A DNA stretch of 64,000 nucleotides, taken from NCBI GenBank assembly GCA_030247855.1, contig JAPDRN010000026.1:186001-250000 (forward strand), in the 5' to 3' direction. Origin of the DNA: Knufia peltigerae. Taxonomy: Eukaryota > Ascomycota > Eurotiomycetes > Chaetothyriales > Trichomeriaceae. The notes below the pieces were generated by a model. It was not told where the DNA came from. It worked only from the letters and a program-made list of their open reading frames with translations, and searched no databases. Below are positions 34,771-45,300 of the stretch, piece after piece. The position numbers and the translations under genes were made by a program. Every line of letters starts with the position of its first letter. Position 1 is the stretch's first letter.

Positions 34771-35795
34771 ATGTCTTCCAACGTCACACATCATGCTGGA
34801 AAATATTGCACAGAGATCACTCCGCAGTGTCCAGTGGAATTGACGACCTATGGCTACTATCCTAATCTCAGCGTCAACTCGTTTTTCATTGCCCTCTTTG
34901 GCTTGTGCCTCTTTCTCCAATTAGCGCTGGGCACATGGCGACGGACATGGACCTTTCTTGGTGTTGTAGCCATCGGCTGTTTCGGTGAAGCTGTTGGTTA
35001 TATTGGCCGGGTGATTATGCACAACAATCCCTGGTCTGGCGCAGGATTCAAGACACAGATCTGTTGCTTGGTGCTTGCCCCCAGCTTCCTGGCCGCCGGT
35101 ATCTACGTCACGCTGAAGCATCTCGTGATCTACTGCGGACCAGAACATTCACGACTGAAGCCGAGGCTCTACCCGTGGATCTTTATCGGATGCGATTTCG
35201 GATCAATTGTGCTTCAGGCCATTGGTGGTGGCACCGCAGCTGCTGCAGGCGACCAGGGTGGAAACAAGAAGCTATTAGATGCTGGTGATGGATTGATCGT
35301 GGCCGGCATTGCATTCCAGGTCGCCACCATGTGTGTGTGTGGGCTTCTCGTCCTCGACTACTTCATTCGCTTCCAGAAAGCGAAGAAATCCAACGCCCTG
35401 GCACATTCGGAAAGCGAATACGAGAAGAACGCGGCCGACCCTAAGACGAATCGAAACTTGCGTATATTCTGTTTCGCGATCGGTGCTGCCTTTCTCACTA
35501 TCCTGATTCGATGCATTTACCGGTTCGTGCTCCTTGTAAAAACACTGTGACCAGACTAATGCTAACTCACGAATCTAGTCTGCCTGAGATGGCTGGAGGC
35601 TGGGGAAACAGCCTGATGCGAAAAGAGACCGAGTTCTTGGTGCTCGACGGAATGTAAGTGCTTCAGTCTCGTTTATGACCGTGGTTTGACCATGTGCTGA
35701 CTTGAAATCTTAGGATGGTGGGCATTGCCTGTGTACTGATGACCGTTTTCCACCCCGGTTTCTTCTTTGAACCGATGAGAAAATTCAAGAAATGA
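34771..35795 (+). CDS. RTA1-like seven-helix membrane protein
   Basis: Exons 34771-35522, 35579-35653 and 35714-35795, with introns of 56 bp (with GCTAAC branch) and 60 bp, giving 302 aa. The ATG at 34771 (MSSNVTHHAGKYCTEITPQC) is the first in frame. Seven hydrophobic spans begin at SFFIALFGLCLFLQLALG. RTA1-family hallmarks are GCFGEAVGYIGRV, ICCLVLAPSFLAAGIYVTL, DFGSIVLQAIGGG and RCIYR-LPEMAGGWGNSL with FLVLDGM. The family includes Rta1, Rsb1 and Pug1 of yeast, linked to azole or aminocholesterol resistance and to long-chain-base and porphyrin efflux. The transported molecule cannot be told from the sequence. Confidence 0.93.
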
Positions 35796-36349
35796 TGTCG
35801 CAAAAGGGTTGTTTGTCAGTGGCATACTAGCGATTTGGGATTTGATTCATTAGACATTAGAAAATTTTGTGGAGGAGGACTATCTCCTGTTTTATACTCT
35901 GTACTTAGCACGAGGTTTCCACCAGGCCTTACAGATTCAAATGACATCTACGGAGTATAAAATGATCACTCCGTACGGGGTTCGAGCACACTCATATTGG
36001 CCCCCAAAAATCGCGCTCTTTGCCTTTGACGAGCCGTGAAGATCATTGATGCTTGATGCTCACTGGCCACTAGCCTACTCCAGAAGGACTTTTCGAGCTC
36101 TAGACACGAATGCTCGTATGCCTGCTGTCCTGGAGTTCTCAATGTTAACATGATGGCGCTGTGTCTTGCACGACATTTATTGTCCGCCGCATTCCGAGTC
36201 ATGCCGAACGCGAAGGCTGCGGCATGCCAAGGTCCGATGCCTTTAGACGGACAAAGTCTCAACGTCAGCCCCGAACCGTCCGTTTCATCTTCACTCGACA
36301 TCATGGCCATGATGCAAACCCTAGATATCGAGAGATAGCAACTTCTATA
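35796..36349. other. intergenic with inverted 8-bp pair
   Basis: Upstream of the second zinc-cluster gene. The notable element is TACGGAGT at 35949-35956 paired with ACTCCGTA at 35968-35975. No other gene seen. Confidence 0.55.
35949..35975. repeat. inverted repeat TACGGAGT / ACTCCGTA
   Basis: Perfect 8-bp arms with an 11-nt spacer, about 375 bp upstream of the ATG of the zinc-cluster gene. It places CGG and CCG in inverted orientation 17 bp apart and is one instance of the 9-mer family seen to the right. Confidence 0.7.
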
Positions 36350-37777
36350 ATGCCGTCGCGTCGGTCCCATACAAAATCCCATCATGGGTGTAGGCAATGC
36401 AAGGTCAGGCGAGTCAAGGTCAGTCAGTGCCATGTCGGTGTTGGCCACACTTTCGAAACAAGTGCAGCCTTACGAAGACCCTCAGCAATAGTCTTGTTTG
36501 GATCACGACTGACATAATGCTAGTGTGATGAGACGAGTCCGCAATGCCAGCGCTGTCTGAAGCGACAGATCCCCTGCTCCTTTCTCGAGGACGCCCCGGA
36601 GGGTTTGTCAGCCACGCCTACAAATTTGTCCATACATGACACAGCTACCCCGAGAAGCCTCGACTATCAGCCTTCTGACCCAGACTTACCACCTCACGCG
36701 CTGTTGCCTCCTGGGCAATCTCAACTTATGAACCAGACTCCTGAAGGAGATTCGGCCCCGGAACCCAAGCGCTTTGATCTTCTAGATCTGGAACTGGTCC
36801 AGTTCTACTCCACTCGGACGTATATGACCATGTCGTCGAGAATCTCATCACACGCTGTATGGCGAGACACTGTCTTTGCAGAAGCCCTACGCCATGATTT
36901 TCTACTTCATGGCTTGATGGCCACTGCTGCTCTCCACAAGGCCACGATGCAGGCGAAGACTTCAGACGCATATGCCGAATATTCAAAAGTCGCCTTGGCC
37001 CATCAAAACGCGGCATTGGCCGGCTATATCCCAGCCGTCAATAAACCCAATCAGGACAACGGTATCGCCCTATTCTGTCTGTCTCTCTTTCTCACCATTT
37101 GGGCCTTTGCCTCTAAACGACTCCCTGAGGGACTGCATAGCGTCAAGCTGGAGTTGAACCAGGGCGACTCTCCAGGAATCACACTGCCACTGCACTCGCC
37201 TACCGCCGACTTCATCGAAATCATCATGATCCTTAGAGGCATATATGCCGTCATTAGGGAGACGGATACATGGCTCCAAGGTGATATCGAAGAGCTGTTG
37301 CGATACCCGCTACCAGGCGATCTGCCCCCACACCCTGCCGACATAGCAGAGGCCTTCAACCTCCTCGCTGGAGTCGCGGATGATCCTAAGCTGATGCCTT
37401 TGCTTGGGGGCGAGCATCCTGCAGCAAGCAGGGACTTTTTTCTTGAGCATCTCGCGCGGCTGCGCGATATCACACGTTGCCGATCCGTTGTCGAATGGGA
37501 TGGACATATCTTTTCATGGTTCATTATGGCACCTGCCACGTTCATTCATTCTCTCAAACGTGGGAATCCTTCGTCTCTGATTCTCTTCGCTCACTGGGCA
37601 GCTGCTTTCCGATGTATGGACCATCACTGGTGGGCCATCGGATGGGCGTACAGTCTGGTCGTTGACATCTCAGCTCTGCTTGACCCTATTTGGACACCAT
37701 ATCTTGAGTGGCCGAGGAGACAGATGGGTTTGGTATTTGGGGACACTGCACATTTGGACGCACGAAGGGTTGCTTGA
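36350..37777 (+). CDS. Zn(II)2Cys6 transcription factor
   Basis: Exons 36350-36418 and 36524-37777, with a 105-bp intron inside the zinc cluster, giving 440 aa. The join yields GCRQCKVRRVK-CDETSPQCQ then RCLKRQIPC, the complete six-cysteine cluster directly at the N-terminus. The rest is the alpha-helical fungal regulator region common in sterol-uptake/Upc2-like relatives (LELVQFYSTRTYMTMSSRIS, HDFLLHGLMATAALHKATMQ, HWAAAFRCMDHHWWAIGWAY). It probably binds DNA as a dimer at CGG triplets. It sits 555 bp after the RTA1-like gene on the same strand, so local control of that gene is possible but untested. Confidence 0.92.
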
Positions 37778-38122
37778 AACCAACTCTCGATTTTTGACTG
37801 AGGCCAACTGCCTGGATCTCAACGAATTAATGACATTTTAATGGTTATTGTAGACATCCTCCTTTGAACATGCGATGCGATCTCGGATACTCGGCTCGCC
37901 GTGGTCGTTCCTTCTCAAGCTGAGGCGATGCACCTGACACCACCTGCAATTGTTCCGGACAAGGTGACTTCACGATTAAATCCCCAAAAATGCGGTCTTC
38001 AATGTTGCAGACATGCACCAGACATTATTTATGGGCTGTCCCTAGATCGAGTACATCATTGTTACACCTGGCTCATTGTATATTGTTATTGTTGTTCAAA
38101 GGACCAAGCAAAACCTGGAGCC
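37778..38122. other. short intergenic / leader
   Basis: The frame of the next gene is open here. It has an upstream in-frame ATG at 37928, but that segment reads as Cys-rich hydrophobic sequence unlike the rest of the protein. Confidence 0.4.
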
Positions 38123-39709
38123 ATGTCGATCAATTACTCCTTTGTGCCGAGATCCTCGAGCAGCCTAGGGACTCTGCGAAGTGAACCATTATTGAGTCCG
38201 CCACGGTCTCATGACAGCTCTGAACGCATCCCATTCAAGCCTGATGCCGCCGACCCCATTAGCTTGACCATGAAAAAGGGCAAGGGCCATGGGGAGAGCT
38301 GGCACAATCCCTTCTCCGCCAGTTCGTACTCCATGTCTCGTACTGCGACGACCCGACTATCTCGAGACGGTTCCAGTAGCTGGAGAAGGAGTGGTACATG
38401 CATTTCACCGACCCTACGAAAGACCATCTCGCTTCCAGCCGTTCAGCTTCGCCGGACCTCACAAAAGCCGGAATCACAGGCACGTTCAGTTCTGCGATCC
38501 CGGAGATGGACAATTCCGTCCAAGGCGACATCCACCAGAGCTATCGTTACGAATGCACCCATTCCAGAGACCACGAGCAGAGTGTCGAAGAAAACCAAAA
38601 TGGCGCAAAGTCCGGCGATGATTACCCTCCGTCGTGCAACTGGATCACCAAAACGCATGTCGCTCACATACTTTCCAACCCCCAGGTTTAGCAGGAGGAA
38701 TTCTGGGTTCTTGTCGTCATTTTTCACCACATTCAGTAGCCAGGGTCAGCAGCGCATCAGTCCTAGCGAAGGTCTGCAAGTTATACGAAGTGAGACCAAC
38801 ACCCCTCCACCGCCATCGATAGACAAAAATGAGGCTCGTCCGGCGATAAGCAGCGTGGCGGCGCCGATTTTCACAAAGTTGACACCCATCCCAACCCGCC
38901 TCCCTCTTGCAGGGCAACATGTGGAGGAGTTCAATTCGCTGCGGCGTTGTTCTACCAAATACGTCTCAGAGTCCGCTGTATTCGAGATCATTTGGGATGA
39001 CGATGCATATGGTTCTAGCCCGGAAGTCTGTACTCCCAGTCCTCCAGACCGCGATACTGGGGTGGGAGGCAATGTTTCGGTGGATACGACATCTTTGGAA
39101 AGGCGTCTCTCCAAGGTTCTAACTCAGTCAAGAATATCTTCGGTCTTGCCCACGAGTCGACGGACAAGCTGGTGGCAGGGTAGTGAAACATTCCCCAGAG
39201 GTTTCGGCCCTCTGATGGAAAGCCCAAAGCTGGCCAAAATTGTGCGAGAGGCGGGTTTCCGAAACTTACCTCGATCAAGATATTCCACGAGACCAGCAAT
39301 CCCGGCACCACTTGCAAATGAAATTGATGCGCAGCAGCAGCTACTTGGCGAACCATCGACGGCCCCAGTTGAGAACATCTTCCCACCATTGACCGATGGC
39401 CGCAACAACATAGACCTAGATCCTCTGTCGAGCTTGATGGACGAGCCCAACCGCACGCCTCCCTTCTCAGGAAGTTCAAAGATGAGTCTAGAGTTTGACG
39501 AGGAGTCTTTGCTCACAAGGCGACGAAGTCGGTTTGGCAGCATGATGGGAGTGAGCCGGCACCAAAAGTGGCCCCAAGCTCTACCAGAGAGGGGTCTATC
39601 CATCAGGGAACGAAGACGGAGCGCTATGGAGGGATTCGGCAAGATACAGCATGGGCATCAAGAAGGTCGTTCAATTGACGACGTACTACCACTTTTGGGG
39701 ACGTTTTGA
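38123..39709 (+). CDS. uncharacterised Ser/Arg-rich protein
   Basis: 528 aa from the ATG at 38123 (MSINYSFVPRSSSSLGTLRS); an in-frame ATG at 37928 would add 65 residues. No known domain recognised. Most of it is predicted disordered and rich in Ser, Arg and Pro. Short conserved-looking islands stand out: YVSESAVFEIIWDDDAY in the middle, MESPKLAKIVREAGFRNLPR, and a C-terminal basic RRRSRFGSMMGVSR then IRERRRSAMEGFGKI. These look like short linear motifs for partner or kinase binding. The intact long frame and ascomycete-like composition suggest a real gene. It is the only unrecognised large protein in the window. Confidence 0.75.
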   Translation: MSINYSFVPRSSSSLGTLRSEPLLSPPRSHDSSERIPFKPDAADPISLTMKKGKGHGESWHNPFSASSYSMSRTATTRLSRDGSSSWRRSGTCISPTLRKTISLPAVQLRRTSQKPESQARSVLRSRRWTIPSKATSTRAIVTNAPIPETTSRVSKKTKMAQSPAMITLRRATGSPKRMSLTYFPTPRFSRRNSGFLSSFFTTFSSQGQQRISPSEGLQVIRSETNTPPPPSIDKNEARPAISSVAAPIFTKLTPIPTRLPLAGQHVEEFNSLRRCSTKYVSESAVFEIIWDDDAYGSSPEVCTPSPPDRDTGVGGNVSVDTTSLERRLSKVLTQSRISSVLPTSRRTSWWQGSETFPRGFGPLMESPKLAKIVREAGFRNLPRSRYSTRPAIPAPLANEIDAQQQLLGEPSTAPVENIFPPLTDGRNNIDLDPLSSLMDEPNRTPPFSGSSKMSLEFDEESLLTRRRSRFGSMMGVSRHQKWPQALPERGLSIRERRRSAMEGFGKIQHGHQEGRSIDDVLPLLGTF

Positions 39710-42396
39710 TGGACTATTCGTACCACGCACAGAATACTGCGTAGCCTGTTTGCAAAGACCAGGTTGTGTGTGACGGGGGTTTAGGTGTCGAGGAACCATT
39801 CGAAGGCTTCGGAACCGAAAGACTGATAGAAATAGGCACGGGCTCAGGAACAGGTCTTGGGGTAGTGGTTTGTATGGCCCCTGAGCAGTGGTTGTTGGCA
39901 TTATCGTGGGATAGTTTCAGGTTAGAGGGCATATCAGTAGTTCCGCTTATCGAATATTGTACAATACTGTACAGAGGCAAACGGCATCTTCTCGGCAAAT
40001 CTATTCTGCACGTTTCCTTGTGACGAGACTGTGATGAGGGATGAATGAGGAAAGATGGGGTTGAGAGATTGCCGTCCAAGTGCCCGAGTGGATGCGGCAC
40101 GGCGCACGAACTGCGGAAGATATTGTCTTACCTTGGCTATGGCCTTTTCTTGGTGCTGCAAACAATTACTCCGCGAATTCTCCCTCGATACGAGAACATC
40201 CGGTTTGTGTTTTGTGTCAGAGATTGTCAAGCCGTTCGTCACCCCACATTCACCCAGTCCGAGAGGTGGAGGTGGTGAGAAAGTTACGAGTGCGAGGTGG
40301 CCGTCATGGCTTGTGCCCTATGTAACGAATGTACTCGCTACTTTGGTACTGTAGATAGGTAAGGCCGGTAATTATCCGTACTGATAATTTCGAACCAAAT
40401 GCCTCTGTTCCCATGTCCGATACGGAGTATAGATAAGGAGTTGGAGGAGGAGGAGGAGGAGGTGGCGGTGGTGGTGGTGGCTGGCGATGCCGAGATTATT
40501 GTACAGTACGGAGCTCCCATATCTACGGGGTCTTCCGCAGTTGGCGCAAGATTACGGGTTCCTCGGACGAGAGTGTTGATTGCCCCCAGAGAGATGCCCT
40601 CGTAACGATCATCACGCAAGAGTTTCTACGGACTATTCCATTTCGTAATTTGTTGCAAGTTCGAATAAGTGCCCGGTTGGTCTCGGTAATGGAGACGTGT
40701 CACTCAAGAAACCGTTCCGGCAGTGTCGGAAAGAAAATCTGGAACGCCGGTGGGCTCTTGACGAGAGTACCTAGGTAGATACGATACAGTGAATACTCCG
40801 TACCTGACATCTTATAATATGCACAATCCATCGACCGTCGGCCGAAGTCCTGGACCCTCGGGACCAAGCACGAGATATGCATGAGTGCTATGACAGAGTG
40901 GGTGGCAAGTGCTTCGAATCGGTGGAAACGAGAACTCCTTTTGCATCGCATCACTCGACTTACTCATACAGCCATGATGTGCAATCACGGTGTCGCCACG
41001 GTGGCATCGAGTCCTTATTCGTGCATACATTTCGGGGGCCAAGGTAGAGAAGATCGCTAACAACACCCCTACGAAAGTACTCCGTACAGTCAATGATCTT
41101 CCGGAGTTTCTACGAGGAGTAGGCTGACCACCGCAGCTGATTTGGTCAAGGCAGAAAAGAGACAAACACACAAGTGACAAAGGGGGGCCAATACTTCCGT
41201 AGCCAGCGCGCATTCAGCCTCTCCGACCGAATCATCACCTGCTGATGCTGTCGCCGCAGTCATCTGCACATCCACCATGACCTTGGGACCTCAGCGTGGT
41301 CATTCCTCAGCCACCCGGTTACGGAGGAGGGCGTGGGTACCAAGTACGTGGACTCGATACCTAACAAATGTCTTGTCGACCGACCTGGAAGGATTATGCG
41401 TATTTGAGATGGGATAAGCATGGAAAATGGATGTGGTCGTATGTCTGGCCAGGACATCACCAGGTCGGATAATATGCCATAATAATGTTTCTCACACTGG
41501 TCTTCGTTGTATTCATTGTGCTGTAAAAACACTTTGCACACAATGCCTAAGGTATCTACCCTACTAGGTACCGAGTACGGTGTATAATAAGCACCGCCAA
41601 AACCTCTTACAGTAATAAAAATAATAATGCCGAAGCTCGTGCCCCGATCGCCACCAATAACTTGAGCCATCCTTACCGGGACTGGACGATTGTGTGTACC
41701 TACGAAGTTCCGACATGGGGGCATTGGCCCGTCCGTCACCTCATTCCCTGGCGCCTGTTTATTATTCGTGATCGTCCGAAGGCTTCTCTACGGGAATCCC
41801 GCGGTTGGGCCTGTTGAGAGCCTGGACTGGTGCTGCAACTGCACTACCACCAGTAGGCGACCAACTCAATGCAAGCTACCTCAAATAGTGCTGGGGCCTC
41901 TTGCCGAAGTCACCCTTCCGAGCCCTAGGCAAGGTACTGGTAAGATGGTTTCCTGGTTCCCTACTCCGTAGTTCCTTAGTGCTACTCGGCCTCCTCCTGC
42001 GATCGATCCCACCCCATTTCACAGGTAATACACAGTATTCACCCGGTGACCCTATCTCATCAATTCCGGCCGTCGGTTCTGCGACTTCAGATTCCACTCA
42101 ACTCACTTCTCCCTCGCCATCTTCCCTCACTTCACACCCTCGTCGTCCTTCGCAACCACCAAATGTTCATATCGACACAATCATTTATCCCACTACTTTG
42201 TCGACTATAACACCCTTTTTATCTGAACCATCGATCCTCTGTCTCCACATCCTTGGCCAACCCATCATCTGTCGTCGTCGATCCGGACCGTGCTCGTTCT
42301 ACACAACACCCACACCAGTGCCAATATAGCCATCGTCCTTCGCAAAGGCACAAGCGGCCTTGCTTCCCTCACTCCTACTGTCAAGATGGTCAGGTC
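39710..42396. other. intergenic upstream of MED12, with 9-mer copies
   Basis: About 2.7 kb. It holds four exact TACGGAGTA/TACTCCGTA words (40421, 40794, 41078 and 41962) and a GGA/GGT microsatellite. The last about 350 bp before 42397 are CT-rich and probably leader. No supported gene. Confidence 0.5.
40443..40480. repeat. (GGA)n(GGT)n microsatellite
   Basis: A run of GGA triplets changing into GGT triplets, 14 bp after a TACGGAGTA word; intergenic. Confidence 0.85.
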
Positions 42397-45300
42397 ATGA
42401 CCTCGAACCCTCTGGCCGAACCGCGGCCTCCCTCCTCAAGACATCCTCCCGATGTGCCTCGACCTTCCCTCGATCGAGCCGCAAGCGATATCCCTTCCTC
42501 TCTCGGGCGAAGACCTACCGGACCTCAAAGACAATATACAGAACCTACACAGGACCGGCCAACAAAGCGGAGGAAAGTGGAGGGAGATGGAATCTCGACT
42601 CAGGCTTCCAACGCCGGCAATGCCTCGACTGTTACCATCACTGCCAATGCTCCCACGGCAACGCAGCATGGTACTTCTCAATTGCGCTTGGTAGCGCCGA
42701 CGGCATCTGCCTTGTTATTTGACCCTCGTTATTCGCAGGATGGGGAAAAGGTGGAAGCGACCGAGGACAATGGATTACCAGACTTGCCTCCCCGTCCTTG
42801 GGACTTAGGTCGCAAATCCAAAACAACCGAAGATCCATTGCCTACTCACCGCTCACGAATATATGTCCCTGTTCCCACGACCCCTGATTCGCTGGTATCA
42901 CCGGAGCGAGCACCTCATTTCGTTCCTCAAAAAGCTGCGGGCTATTTTCCATGGAATGGCAAGCACCCGGAGGATGTGTTGAGCGACGTCAATGTCAAAC
43001 AGGGATACTTCGACAAACCTCCAAACCCGACGGAGAAAGAGCTTAATACTGCTCGGGTGCCGCTGTACAATGCGTTCAAGCACAAATCAGGAGTGGACAG
43101 CCTTTCCGTCCTATTTTCCCTGATACTAGATAAAAAGAGCCAGCAGAGCCTCATCAACGTTCCCACCACTTTCAAACCCCCGCCACGTGTTACTTTGACC
43201 GAAGCCAAACGGAAATCATGGATTGCGGACCTGGCGAATGCGGATGTGCCGTTGAGAAGGTTGAGTAGAACGATTCCACAAGGCATCCGAGGCCAACTCT
43301 TGCTCGACCAGTGCTTGCAGAATCGTGTCCCTTTGAGCCGTGCCATCTGGTTTGCAAAATGTGTCTGCGCCAACGAGATTCGGACATTGAAGAGAAAGGG
43401 CACCACTCCCGCCATAGCCATGGGTACCGAAGGAAAGTGGTTGCGGGAATGGACCGTCAGTGTCGAGCAATTTCTGGAATCGCATCTCGGACAGGCTGGA
43501 AGTCCAGATTGGAGGACCGATATACAATACGCTATTCGTATAAGCACCCGTCTCTACATGGAGAGTCTTTTGGACCGAGATCATTATCTTGATTGGATAC
43601 TACGATCTTTGGCGGCAGCATCGCTAGAACAACTTCCTTTTTGGCTGATGATTAGCCATATATACAGACAGGACATTAGCTACTATCGACGACGAGGCAG
43701 GAAGCTTGCAGAAACTTTGATTGAAAAGTACGAACTGGTGCAAAAGACTGCGGGCCAAGGAGCAGCGCCACTTCTGCAACGACTACATCATGCCATCCGG
43801 GGGCTTCTTCTCAGTCGGCCCAGAAATTTTTTGATGCCAGACAAATGGCCCGAAATCCACTCGATTGTCCAGAAATGCTTGGATGGGAAAATTCAACAAG
43901 AAACCCAGATTCTGGAAGAACTAAACCGCATCAACGAGAGGACGATGGGATTCAACAGAGGGGACTTTTCCACCAAACGTTCTCCCATCCAAGAGATCGT
44001 CGAGCTCCTAGACACACTTAAGCCTCCGTTCGATGTGGCCAAACTCGCGGTAGATCTCACTACTATCTGTTCGGATACTGACGTTGTGATATCTACTTGC
44101 ATCGAATGGGCGTGCACACAATTCCGATCCTCCAACGCCCGCATATATCTCTTTGCACGTTTATTGAGACGCTGGCAACGAGCAGGTCACGAGGTGGACA
44201 ATGTTATCCTCAATTTTCTTTCTTCCTGCCGGGAGGGAAAGACCACGGCGGATCCTCAATGCTTGAGACACTTGATCGCACAACTTTCGAGATCTAATTC
44301 CTTTCCGACGGCAAAGTACCTGCAGTGGCTTATGGTGAGAGGTCTTCCTAAGGCGGGAACAGTCACTTTGGACCAGGATACTGGTGTAGGAACGAACAGC
44401 ATCTGCGATTTTTCGGAATTCAATTATTTTCTCCTTGACTTGTCGCTCCAGAACACCGGCACGCATGTCGTACACTTGAGAAATTCGATCCTGGCACGTT
44501 GTGGCTTCGACCTGAATTCGGAGGAGGAGCTTTATCAACATCATATCCGCTACATGGAACAACAATTATCACAACTGTTTATAGGCGCCTCCTCATCAAC
44601 GCCGACGATATCAGAGCCCGCCTTTGCTTCCCTGCCATGGTGCGTCAAGTCTAGGATCTCCATGTGGCTTCGTGCGAAGGCCGTGCAGATGGCGATGCGG
44701 GATATGCCTGGACTCTCCACATCATCCGGCCTCTTGTCCTCTACAAGAACGGATTGTGCACAATTCTCCTTCATTCGATACATTCTCGAGTGTATGGACG
44801 ACGAACCTGTTCTCGCCGATGTGGTAGGCATCTTCTGTAACAGCCAAGATGACGCAATGGTGGCATCTCTTGCAGCTACAATTCAAGCCCACTCCGAGGC
44901 CTTCCAAGCAATAGGCGCCTTTGAGGTTCTCCAAAGGAGACTTTGTCAGATCTACATGGCCTGGCGCTCTACTAAACCTGCGATGCCACTATTCACAAAT
45001 TTACTGCTCGATCTTTGCAGTGCATTCCCTGTCGCTACGCCCACAGTCAAGTCGTTGCAGCAGGATTTCGTCCGAGGCGACCGTGGTCGGGCAGTGGCAG
45101 CGTGCTCACCGTATAGTGACGGCATCGCGGAATCGTTACAACAAGCCGGAGCTACATTTGTCGAAGACTTTGAAGCAATATTGCAGTCCGAGCCAAACAT
45201 GTCGGAGCAAACCATGAACGGATTGTTTTCGGTTCTTGTGGATCGCATTGAAAAACAGCAGAAGTTTGGGGACGATTCGTTGACCTTGTTCTCGTTCTGT

